Positions 18,446 to 25,972 of a DNA stretch of 64,000 bases are shown here, piece after piece. Position numbers and translations under genes: made by a program. This stretch comes from Candidatus Wallbacteria bacterium (GTDB lineage: Bacteria; Muiribacteriota; UBA6191; JACPRK01), in the NCBI GenBank assembly GCA_016213845.1, contig JACQZN010000011.1:62001-126000 (forward strand), written 5' to 3'. Every line of letters starts with the position of its first letter. Position 1 is the stretch's first letter. The notes under the pieces were generated by a model. The model saw only the letters and a program-made list of their open reading frames with translations, was not told where the DNA came from and made no database searches.

Positions 18446-18971
18446 CCTCTACCCGGTCGACAAGCTCCAGATGCTGCGGTCGCACCTCTTCGTCCCCTCG
18501 AAGAGAGAGTATGTGCGCGGCAACCGGCCGCAGGTAGAGTGCATCCTCTGCGACATCATCGCGGGCCGCGACACGGTCGACCGCCTCGAAATCTTCCGGG
18601 ACGACCTCTTCTCGGTGTCGCTCAACTTGCACCCGTACAACTCGGGCCACCTGATGGTGTTCCCGATGCGGCACGTGGAGGACCCCAGGGAGCTTTCGCG
18701 GGACGAGGTCGTGCGGCTGCACCGGCTGCAATGCCTGGCCTTCGACGTGTTGCAGCAGCGCTACCGGCCGTCGGGATTCAACGTGGGATACAACTACGGC
18801 GAAGGCAGCGGCGCCAGTATCCGTCACTACCATCTCCACATCGTTCCCCGCTACTACCGGGAGCTCGGGTTCATGGACATCCTGGGCGGTGCGAAGATCA
18901 TCGTCGAGGACCCGATGGAGACGATGGCGGACTTGCGGGAGCGATTCCGGATGGTGGCCGAGACGCGATAG
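18303..18971 (+). CDS. HIT-family nucleotide hydrolase/transferase
   Basis: The histidine-triad motif HYHLHIVPRYY is near the C-terminus, preceded by NLHPYNSGHLMVFPMRH and a Cys pair CILC typical of Ap4A phosphorylase-like HIT proteins. Members cleave or transfer nucleotides from dinucleoside polyphosphates or related substrates through the central His. The GTG start at 18303 has GGAGAAGAG upstream and overlaps the TPR gene by 143 bp; this adds a 56-residue basic low-complexity N-terminus. The alternative ATG at 18471 gives a more standard 166-residue protein. The family call is firm, the start uncertain. Confidence 0.85.
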   Translation: MTHPARKSDRRKRPGEPARSRPRPRHHRRPAQEGDREPKPAAGAGPSSLYPVDKLQMLRSHLFVPSKREYVRGNRPQVECILCDIIAGRDTVDRLEIFRDDLFSVSLNLHPYNSGHLMVFPMRHVEDPRELSRDEVVRLHRLQCLAFDVLQQRYRPSGFNVGYNYGEGSGASIRHYHLHIVPRYYRELGFMDILGGAKIIVEDPMETMADLRERFRMVAETR

Positions 18972-18994
18972 CGCGCCCGCGCGAGGAGTGGACG

Positions 18995-19468
18995 ATGCCC
19001 GAGTACACGCAGGAACTGTCGCAGCTGATCCAGGCGTTTGCGGAGAGCGGCTACGCGGTGCTGGAGGTTTCCGAAGGCGCCAGCCGCGTCCGTCTGAAGC
19101 GGGCGGTGGCCACCACGGCGCCGGCGGGCCCGTCAGCGGCCACGAGAGCCGTCGAGCCCGCGCCTGCGCGGTCTGCCGAGACGCCCGCGGCGCCGGCCGA
19201 AGCGGCCGCGCAGGTGTCGCCGGTGGATCGGAGCTGGTCCCTGACGAGCCCCAGGGTGGGCCGGTTCTTCCAGCTGCAGGATGCGCAGGGTCAGCCGGTG
19301 CTGAAGAGCGGAAGCCGGATCGCCACGGGGCAGGTGTATGGCATCATAGAGTCCATGCAACTGCGCTACGAGATCCGCGCCGAGCGGGAAGGGCTCGTGG
19401 ACCGGGTGCTTGTGCCCTCGGGAGAGCCGGTGGAGTTCGGGCAACCGCTGGTGTTGCTGCAATCGTGA
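18995..19468 (+). CDS. accB: Biotin carboxyl carrier protein homologue lacking the biotinyl Lys
   Basis: 157 residues, close to the 156 of E. coli AccB, with a helical N-terminus, an Ala/Pro-rich linker (residues about 38-70) and a C-terminal biotinyl domain beginning LTSPRVGRFFQ. The thumb-like insertion (LQDAQGQPVLKSGSRI) is present. At the biotin site the canonical E-A/S-M-K reads E-S-M-Q: codon CAA at 19358-19360, residue 122, the position of the modified Lys122 in E. coli. As read, it could not be biotinylated there. AGGAG precedes the ATG by a short gap. Biotin carboxylase follows 55 bp later, so the gene is in its expected place. A single-base error (AAA to CAA) would restore Lys. Confidence 0.85.
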   Translation: MPEYTQELSQLIQAFAESGYAVLEVSEGASRVRLKRAVATTAPAGPSAATRAVEPAPARSAETPAAPAEAAAQVSPVDRSWSLTSPRVGRFFQLQDAQGQPVLKSGSRIATGQVYGIIESMQLRYEIRAEREGLVDRVLVPSGEPVEFGQPLVLLQS

Positions 19469-19523
19469 ACGGACCGGCCGGTCCGCGCGGGCGGTCCGGT
19501 GCCGGCATCGGAAGGAAACGAAG

Positions 19524-20867
19524 TTGTTTTCGAAGGTCCTGATAGCCAACCGGGGGGAGATCGCGGTTCGCATCATCCGCGCCTGCCGGGACATGGGGCT
19601 GCACTCGGTGGCCGTGCACTCGACGGTGGACCGCAACGCGCTGCACGTGAAGCTGGCCGACGAATCCGTGTGCGTGGGCGGGCCGGCGGCACGGGCATCC
19701 TACCTGAACATCCCGAACATCATCAGCGCCGCGGAGATCACCGGCGCGCAGGCGATCCATCCCGGGTACGGATTTCTGGCCGAGAACGCGGACTTCGCCG
19801 AGATCTGCCAGGAGTGCGATCTGACGTTCGTGGGTCCGAGCGCGCGGGTGATAGCGCTGATGGGGGACAAGGCGCAGGCGAAGGTGACGGCGCGCCAGGC
19901 GGAGGTGCCGCTCATCGAGGGCTCCGAGGGGCTTCTGGAGGATGTCGACTCGGCGCGAGCACTGGCGGAGCGGATTGGCTTTCCGGTGTTGCTGAAGGCG
20001 GCCGGTGGTGGCGGCGGCAAGGGCATGCGGATCGTGCGCCAGCAAGGCGAGCTGGAGAGCGCGTTCCAGATGGCTCAGAACGAGGCGAAGGCAGCGTTCA
20101 ACAACGGCGGGCTCTACATGGAGCAATACCTGGAGAACGCTCGGCACATCGAGATGCAGATCCTCTTCGACGGCGAGGGGAACGGGCTGCTCTTCCCGGA
20201 GCGCGAGTGCAGCGTACAGCGGAGGCACCAGAAGCTGATCGAGGAGTCGCCGTCGCCCGGGGTGACGCCGGAGGGGCGCAAGAAGCTGCTCGAGTACGCC
20301 GCGCGCATCCAGCGGGCCGTGGAGTACCGCAACGCCGGGACGATCGAGTTCCTCCTGGACAGGAAAGGCGACTTCCACTTCATCGAGATGAACACGCGCT
20401 TGCAGGTGGAGCACGGTGTGAGCGAGATGATCACGGGGGTCGACATCGTTCGGGAGCAGCTGGCGATCGCGGGCGGTAGCCGGATAGCCGTGGAGCAGCG
20501 GGGCCTGCGCGTGAGCGGGCATGCGATCGAGTTCCGGATCAACGCCGAGGACCCCGAGAACGGATTCGCACCGAGCCCTGGAGTGGTGCACCGGGTGCAT
20601 CTGCCGGCGGGCCCGTGGGTGAGGGTCGATACGCTGGTGGAGCCGGGCACCGAGGTGCTGCCGTACTACGATTCTCTGATCGCCAAGCTGATCGTGTGGG
20701 GCGAGAACCGGGCGGAGGCGATCCGGCGGGCGCGCCGGGCTCTGAAGGAGCTGTCGATCGAGGGGCCGAAGACGACGCGGTCTTTCCACCTGGAAGTCCT
20801 GCACAACAGCCGGTTCCTGGCAGGGGACTACTCGACTCACTTCATCCAAGAGGAGTTCGGACTCTGA
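19524..20867 (+). CDS. accC: Biotin carboxylase, acetyl-CoA carboxylase subunit
   Basis: 447 residues, the standard AccC length. The start is TTG at 19524 with GGAAGGA seven bases upstream, giving the conserved N-terminus MFSKVLIANRGEIAVRIIRA. ATP-grasp landmarks are intact: GGGGGKGMR, ECSVQRRHQKLIEE and EMNTRLQVEH. The enzyme uses ATP and bicarbonate to carboxylate biotin on the carrier protein, the first half-reaction of fatty-acid synthesis commitment. The end overlaps the next gene by four bases. The neighbouring carrier lacks its Lys, so the partner in the cell may be another carrier encoded elsewhere. Confidence 0.95.
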   Translation: MFSKVLIANRGEIAVRIIRACRDMGLHSVAVHSTVDRNALHVKLADESVCVGGPAARASYLNIPNIISAAEITGAQAIHPGYGFLAENADFAEICQECDLTFVGPSARVIALMGDKAQAKVTARQAEVPLIEGSEGLLEDVDSARALAERIGFPVLLKAAGGGGGKGMRIVRQQGELESAFQMAQNEAKAAFNNGGLYMEQYLENARHIEMQILFDGEGNGLLFPERECSVQRRHQKLIEESPSPGVTPEGRKKLLEYAARIQRAVEYRNAGTIEFLLDRKGDFHFIEMNTRLQVEHGVSEMITGVDIVREQLAIAGGSRIAVEQRGLRVSGHAIEFRINAEDPENGFAPSPGVVHRVHLPAGPWVRVDTLVEPGTEVLPYYDSLIAKLIVWGENRAEAIRRARRALKELSIEGPKTTRSFHLEVLHNSRFLAGDYSTHFIQEEFGL

Positions 20868-22885
20868 CGCTCTCGCTCGTACCTTTCGCCAAGCTGGTCG
20901 TACAGAAGAACGCCGACGCGCTGCACCTGCGGGTCGGGAGCCATCCGCTCCTTGCGCTCAACGGCCGGGACATCCCGTTGACTGCGTCGCCGCAGCTGAC
21001 GAAGGAGGTCTGGCGCAAGATCGTCTTTTCGTTCATGACGAGCGAGCAAATCGAGCAACTCGCGCAGCAGAAGAAGCTGGACCTGGCGGTCGACTTGAAG
21101 GAGATCGGGCTGTTCCGGGCGCTGATCTCGGTGGTGGACGAGACGTACAACCTGTCCATCTACACGCAGGCGAAGGCGCCCGGCGGGGCGCCGAAGGCGG
21201 CACCGGCGGCAAGTCCGGAGGCGACGCTGGGCGCAGTCCCATCGGCGGCGACTCCACCTGTGACAGCCCCACCCGCGGCGGTCCCACCCGCGCCGAGCCC
21301 TTCGGCGCAGACGGCCCAGGCACCGGCGGGCGAGCCTGGCGGGAGCACGGGCGCGCCCGCTGCTCCGCGGAGCGCCGTCGCGGCGGCGCTGCAGGCGCTC
21401 AAGGATTCCAAGCAGGCAGCGGCGCCGAAGGTCGAGACGTCGCAGGCCCCTGCGGCGCCGGTCGCCGCGGCGGCACGGGAGCAGGCGCCGGCCGTCCCTG
21501 AGCCGGTGGCGCCCACCGCTTTGCCTCGAGTTGTCGCCGCGGAGGCGCCGGCCGCACCAGCAGAGGCCGAAGGCCCGCCGACGCCGCCTTCGAAGCCTGC
21601 GCCTCCCGCTCCTCCTTCCACGCCCCCACCCATATCCTCGGCCGCTCCGCCGGCTCCTCCGACTCCACCGGCTCAGGCTGCCCCCGAGGTATCCGCGCCG
21701 GCGCCCGCGGCGCCCGTCGTGGCCGTGACGGGACTGATGCCGGGCCAGGCGCTGGGACCGCCGGTGCCGGCCACGCATCCGTACCGGGACTCCGACGTTC
21801 AGATCGATGAGCTGCTCTCCATCCTGCTCGACAAGGGCGGATCGGACCTGCACCTCCACGAGCAGAAGCAGCCGCTGATCCGCGCGGACGGGCGACTCAT
21901 CATCGCCCACGAGAAGGCCATCGACTCCTACAACATGATGGCGATGATCGAGAGCGTCACCGACGAGAAGGAGCGGGCACTGCTCTTCGCGCGCCACGAT
22001 CTCGACACGTCGTACAACCTGAAGGCGCTCTCGCGGTTCCGCGTCAACATCTTGAACGACACGCGCGGCTGGGGAATGGTGCTCCGCGTCATCCCGTTCA
22101 AGATCCCCAACTGGAAGGACCTGGGCGTGCCGGAATCGGCCCGCAACATGGCGTTCAAGCCGCACGGGCTGTTCCTGGTGACGGGGCCGACGGGGAGCGG
22201 GAAGTCGACGACCCTGGCCAGCCTCATCCACGATGTCAACCAGACCCAGTACAAGCACATCGTCACGGTCGAGGACCCGATCGAGTTCGTCCACAACGAC
22301 GCCAAGAGCTGCATCACCCAGCGCGAGGTCGGGGTCGACACCCCCAGCTTCGCCCGGGGCGTCGTCGACGTGCTCCGCCAGGACCCGGACCTGATCCTCG
22401 TGGGTGAGATGCGAGACCTGGAGACGATGTCCAACGCGCTGCTGGCCGCCGAATCGGGCCGGCTCGTGATGGCCACGCTGCACACGACCAGCTGCGCACA
22501 GACCATCGAGCGCATCATCAACGTGTTCCCGGAAGAGGCCCAGAGCGTGGCCCGCACGCAGCTCTCCAACAGCATCGTCGGCATCCTTTCGCAGGCGCTC
22601 TTGCCGAAGAAGGGCGGCGGTCGCATCGCGGCCTTCGAGATCATGATCGCCACGGAGTCGATCCGCAACCTCTTGCGCGAGAACAAACCCCAGATGCTGC
22701 AGACCGCCATCGAGACCGGCGCCAAGTTCGGGATGAAGAGTCTCGACCAACACCTTCTCGAGCTGGTGGAAGGCGGCATGGTCCAGTTCGAGGACGCCTA
22801 CGCCAAGTGCCAGAACACCAAGAACTTCAAGGCCCTCGAAGCCAAGCTGAAGGGCGTCCCCGTCGCCGCCCTGGCAGATGAATGA
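20864..22885 (+). CDS. PilT-type pilus retraction ATPase with extra N-terminal domain
   Basis: 673 residues if translation begins at CTG 20864, which overlaps the accC stop as CTGA and has AGAGGAG eight bases upstream; no ATG, GTG or TTG in this frame suits the domain start. Residues about 1-100 resemble a degenerate PilT N-domain (ADALHLRVGSHPLLALNG). Residues about 101-305 are a Pro/Ala-rich linker. The rest is a full PilT: SDLHLHEQKQPLIRADG, Walker A GPTGSGKST, an Asp box VEDPIEFVH, Walker B LILVGEMRD and a His box ATLHTTS. Such hexameric ATPases power type IV pilus disassembly at the inner membrane. The duplicated N-domain and long linker are unusual for the family, which is normally about 350 residues. 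Confidence 0.88.
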   Translation: MTLSLVPFAKLVVQKNADALHLRVGSHPLLALNGRDIPLTASPQLTKEVWRKIVFSFMTSEQIEQLAQQKKLDLAVDLKEIGLFRALISVVDETYNLSIYTQAKAPGGAPKAAPAASPEATLGAVPSAATPPVTAPPAAVPPAPSPSAQTAQAPAGEPGGSTGAPAAPRSAVAAALQALKDSKQAAAPKVETSQAPAAPVAAAAREQAPAVPEPVAPTALPRVVAAEAPAAPAEAEGPPTPPSKPAPPAPPSTPPPISSAAPPAPPTPPAQAAPEVSAPAPAAPVVAVTGLMPGQALGPPVPATHPYRDSDVQIDELLSILLDKGGSDLHLHEQKQPLIRADGRLIIAHEKAIDSYNMMAMIESVTDEKERALLFARHDLDTSYNLKALSRFRVNILNDTRGWGMVLRVIPFKIPNWKDLGVPESARNMAFKPHGLFLVTGPTGSGKSTTLASLIHDVNQTQYKHIVTVEDPIEFVHNDAKSCITQREVGVDTPSFARGVVDVLRQDPDLILVGEMRDLETMSNALLAAESGRLVMATLHTTSCAQTIERIINVFPEEAQSVARTQLSNSIVGILSQALLPKKGGGRIAAFEIMIATESIRNLLRENKPQMLQTAIETGAKFGMKSLDQHLLELVEGGMVQFEDAYAKCQNTKNFKALEAKLKGVPVAALADE

Positions 22886-22886
22886 G

Positions 22887-22986
22887 AGGCTTGAGGAGTG
22901 AGAAATCAGCGCCCACCTTCACTATTTCCTGAAGCCTGACTCCTGAAACCTGACCCCTCAAGCCTCACCCCTCGAGCCTCAAGCCT
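22887..22986. repeat. CCTGAAGCCTGA-type microrepeat array
   Basis: The gap between the two pilT-like genes consists of degenerate units: CCTGAAGCCTGACT, CCTGAAACCTGACC, CCTCAAGCCTCACC, CCTCGAGCCTCAAG. An inverted relative, AGGCTTGAGGAGTGAG, stands at its left end, so the transcript could fold. Related arrays occur at 38793-38857 and 50833-50880. Confidence 0.7.
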
Positions 22987-22989
22987 ATC

Positions 22990-24027
22990 ATGTCCGTCTT
23001 CGCCGCCATCATCAACGAAGCCTTCGAAAAGAAGGTGTCCGACGTCCACTTCCGCGAGGAGCACTCCGTCTACCTTCGCCAGGGCGCGCGGATGTCGAAG
23101 AACCTCGACTACCCGGTCGACCTGACCCAGATCCGGCCGATGCTCCTCGAGACCTTGAACGACGAGCAGAGGGCAAGCCTGAAGAAGGACCTCTCGGTCG
23201 ACTACAGCTACGAAGTGAAGGGCGTCTGCCGGGTGCGTGGCAACCTGTTTTACCAGCGCCGCAAGCTATCGGCCGTCTACCGGCTGATCCCGCTCGAGCC
23301 GCCGACTCCGGAGGAGCTGCACTTGCCGCCGGCGGCTCTCGACTTCGCGATGCGGCCGCGCGGGCTGGTGGTGGTGAGCGGGCCGAGCGGCGCTGGCAAG
23401 AGCACGACCATGTCGGCGCTCGTCAACGCCATCAACCACAAGAAGCACGACCACATCCTCACCATCGAGGATCCGATCGAGTTCATCTACAAGGAGCGCA
23501 ACTGCTGTATCACGCAGCGCGAGGTCGGCAAGCACACGGGCAGCTTCGCCGCAGGACTGAAGTTCGCCCTGCGGCAAGACCCCGACGTGGTGGTCGTCGG
23601 CGATATGCGTGACCTCGAGACGGTCAGCACCGCCATCACGATGGCCGAAACCGGCCACCTCGTCATCACCAGCGTCCACACGACCGGCGCCGCCGAGACC
23701 CTCGACCGCATCATCAACATCTTCCCCCCGAGCCTGCAGGAACAGATCCGCACGCAGCTCTCCCTGAACATCCAGGGCATCCTCTCTCAAGTACTGGTGC
23801 CTCGTAAGGACGGCGCCGGCCGCCATGCCATCTTCGAGGTCATGTACCCCAACTTCGCGATGCGTAACATCATCAGAAAAGGCGACGTCGCCAAGCTGCG
23901 CGCCGCCATCGAGACGTCGAGCCGCGAGGGTTCCATCAACCTGGAGCGCGCCCTGAATGAGGCCGCCAAGGCCGGCCACATCGCCCCCGAGACCGTCAAG
24001 GAGACCATCACGTACCTGAAAGGCTGA
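22990..24027 (+). CDS. PilT/PilU-type pilus ATPase
   Basis: 345 residues, the normal PilT/PilU length. The N-domain begins FAAIINEAFEKKVSDVHFRE; Walker A is GPSGAGKST, the Asp box IEDPIEFIY, Walker B VVVVGDMRD and the His box TSVHTTGA. Together with the preceding ATPase it forms a pair like PilT-PilU, where the second motor assists retraction. The start ATG follows directly after the microrepeat array, with no clear Shine-Dalgarno. Which of the pair corresponds to PilT and which to PilU cannot be decided from sequence alone. Confidence 0.9.
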   Translation: MSVFAAIINEAFEKKVSDVHFREEHSVYLRQGARMSKNLDYPVDLTQIRPMLLETLNDEQRASLKKDLSVDYSYEVKGVCRVRGNLFYQRRKLSAVYRLIPLEPPTPEELHLPPAALDFAMRPRGLVVVSGPSGAGKSTTMSALVNAINHKKHDHILTIEDPIEFIYKERNCCITQREVGKHTGSFAAGLKFALRQDPDVVVVGDMRDLETVSTAITMAETGHLVITSVHTTGAAETLDRIINIFPPSLQEQIRTQLSLNIQGILSQVLVPRKDGAGRHAIFEVMYPNFAMRNIIRKGDVAKLRAAIETSSREGSINLERALNEAAKAGHIAPETVKETITYLKG

Positions 24028-24079
24028 GGAACTCGGCCACGCCGGCGGAAGTCCGCCAGAGCAGCGCAGCCCCCTCCCG

Positions 24080-24976
24080 ATGATCAAGAAAGTCACCCTC
24101 ACCCCGGCCGACGGTCATGTCTTCGGCAACCCGGCGCCCCTGGGGTTGCTGGGCCTCACGATCGCCTGCTTCGCGCTGGCGCCGATCTCGCTCGGTCTGG
24201 TCGCCACCCGAGAATCGCTCGTCAGTGCGGCCGTCTGCGCGCTCCTCTTCGGCTGCGGCTGCCAGCTGCTGACAGGCCTGATGGACTTCGCCAACAAGAA
24301 CGTCTTCGGCGGCACCATTTTCACGACCTTCGGGTTCATGTGGGCGAAGAACGCCTGGGAGCTCTACATGCTCTCGACCGGCTTCGTGCCATCGGCCGAG
24401 ATCAACTTCACGCTCGACGTCCTGCTGCTGGTCGTGTTCGCCGTGCTCGCGTACGGCTTCGGGTTCTTCAGCCTGACGCTCTTCGTCTTCCTGATGGACA
24501 TCAACCTGATCTACGTCCTGAAGATCGTCAAGCACGTCGGCCACCTGCCCGTGCTCGACAAGCCGATAGGCCTGATGCTGGCGCTCCTGGGCGTCATCGC
24601 CCTCTGGATCACGTTCGCCTCGCTCATCAACCCGGTCACGGGCCGGATGACCTTCCTCGTCACGGGTCCGGTCTTCCAGCGGGCTCCTGCGTCCGCCGGG
24701 TTCGACTTCTCGACGCGTCACGCCATCTTTTCAGTCCTTTACGAGCAGTGGCGTCGCAACGCCTTCGACCCGATGCCGGCCGAGGAGCTCACCTCCCGCA
24801 TCCAGTCTCGAGGCGTGCTGAGCGACATCGTGCCGAATCTCTTCTACCTGTGGGAGTACGGATGCCTGGTGCTCGACTTCGCCGACCAGGAGCGCCGCAC
24901 CATCAAGAGCGCCCGGCTCAACGCGGCCGGAATCGACCTCTACGAGCAGCTGGTCCTCAAGAAGTACGAGTTCTGA
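24080..24976 (+). CDS. Acetate uptake (GPR1/FUN34/YaaH)-like membrane protein with C-terminal extension
   Basis: Residues about 1-195 have six predicted membrane spans and the family signature NPAPLGLLGL, plus FGGTIFTTFGFMWAKNAWE. Members such as SatP carry acetate or succinate with protons. Residues about 210-298 are soluble (RHAIFSVLYEQWRRNAFDPM, ELTSRIQSRGVLSDIVPNLF, ARLNAAGIDLYEQLVLKK) and look like a winged-helix fold; family members normally end after the sixth span. The gene starts 52 bp after the second pilus ATPase. Family assignment rests on the motif and topology; the extra domain is an inference from helix pattern. Confidence 0.72.
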   Translation: MIKKVTLTPADGHVFGNPAPLGLLGLTIACFALAPISLGLVATRESLVSAAVCALLFGCGCQLLTGLMDFANKNVFGGTIFTTFGFMWAKNAWELYMLSTGFVPSAEINFTLDVLLLVVFAVLAYGFGFFSLTLFVFLMDINLIYVLKIVKHVGHLPVLDKPIGLMLALLGVIALWITFASLINPVTGRMTFLVTGPVFQRAPASAGFDFSTRHAIFSVLYEQWRRNAFDPMPAEELTSRIQSRGVLSDIVPNLFYLWEYGCLVLDFADQERRTIKSARLNAAGIDLYEQLVLKKYEF

Positions 24977-25063
24977 CGGCCGCCCCCAGGTCGGAACTTC
25001 CGGCCCTGACGACCGGTATAGTGAAGGGGGAGTGTCGGTTTCGTTCCAGTAAGGATGGCATCC

Positions 25064-25972
25064 ATGCGGCCCAGCCGGATCACCTGCCTAGCGACGGTCT
25101 TCTGCTTCTGCTTCGCAGTGCTGGCGCCGGCCCCGCTGGCGGCTGCCGAGAACGCCCAGCGCCTGTCCCTCTCCAGCGTCAAGGAGTTCCTGGTCAAGGA
25201 CTGGGCGCAGAGCAAGAGCGACATGAAGCGGCTGGGAGATTTTCTGGCCCGCGACTTCGCCCGGACCCGGGCCGACTTTTCGGCCGTACGCGCTCGCCTG
25301 GCGACCCTGAAGCTGGCCGCCAGCGCGAAGGACCGAGGCGGCCAGCTCCGCGATCACCTGCAGCGGCTGCGCGAGACCCTGGCCGACCGGCTGAACAGCA
25401 CCATCGACGAGATGGGCGTGCGGCAGTTCGCAGCCACGGTGGAGAAGATCTCCGGAGCCCCGCTCGTCGCAGGCGCCGAGGGCATGGACGAACGGATGGT
25501 CCGCGCCCGGATGACCCGCCAGCTGGACGAGGCTTTCCTGGTCGTGACCGGCGAGATGGAGCGCTCCGAGCCGGGCGAGGTGGTCGAGACGGTCAAGGAG
25601 GCCGACGGCCTCGTGGAGCAGATGTCGCGCGGCGCCACGCCGGAGCAGCTCGTCGAGTCGCTCAGAGCGCGCCACTTCGGCCCAGACGACGGCAAGAAGG
25701 TCTCGCGCGGCCCCGGATTCTTCAAGGCCGTCGCCGCCGCGATCAAGACGCTCTTCATGGTGAGCGCCTGCGGGGCCATCAGCCTCGTCAGCCTGGGGTT
25801 CCTCTCCTACGGGCTTGCATCGGGCGGCCTGGTCTTCGTCGCCGCCGGCGGCGCCGCGGTCGTGGCCTGCCTTTACGGAGTCGTCTACTACATTGCCCAG
25901 GGCATCCGGCAACTGCGGAAGGCCTCGCCCCCCAGACCGGTGCCCGACTTCGCCCTGGAGGGCGCGCGATGA
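25064..25972 (+). CDS. Secreted/membrane helical protein of unknown function
   Basis: 302 residues from the ATG at 25064, chosen over 25055 because AAGGA lies eight bases upstream. A signal peptide (ITCLATVFCFCFAVLAPAPLA) is followed by a long charged helical region with coiled-coil character (residues about 30-200). Two membrane spans near the C-terminus (LFMVSACGAISLVSLGFLSY and LVFVAAGGAAVVACLYGVVY) end with a short basic tail. The stop overlaps the next start as ATGA, so it is very likely co-translated with the protease-like gene. No family was recognised. Confidence 0.75.
   Translation: MRPSRITCLATVFCFCFAVLAPAPLAAAENAQRLSLSSVKEFLVKDWAQSKSDMKRLGDFLARDFARTRADFSAVRARLATLKLAASAKDRGGQLRDHLQRLRETLADRLNSTIDEMGVRQFAATVEKISGAPLVAGAEGMDERMVRARMTRQLDEAFLVVTGEMERSEPGEVVETVKEADGLVEQMSRGATPEQLVESLRARHFGPDDGKKVSRGPGFFKAVAAAIKTLFMVSACGAISLVSLGFLSYGLASGGLVFVAAGGAAVVACLYGVVYYIAQGIRQLRKASPPRPVPDFALEGAR

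Noticed and set aside
20837-22753. 638-residue minus-strand frame opposite the first pilus ATPase
   Set aside because: Antisense shadow; the plus strand encodes an intact PilT with all motifs.
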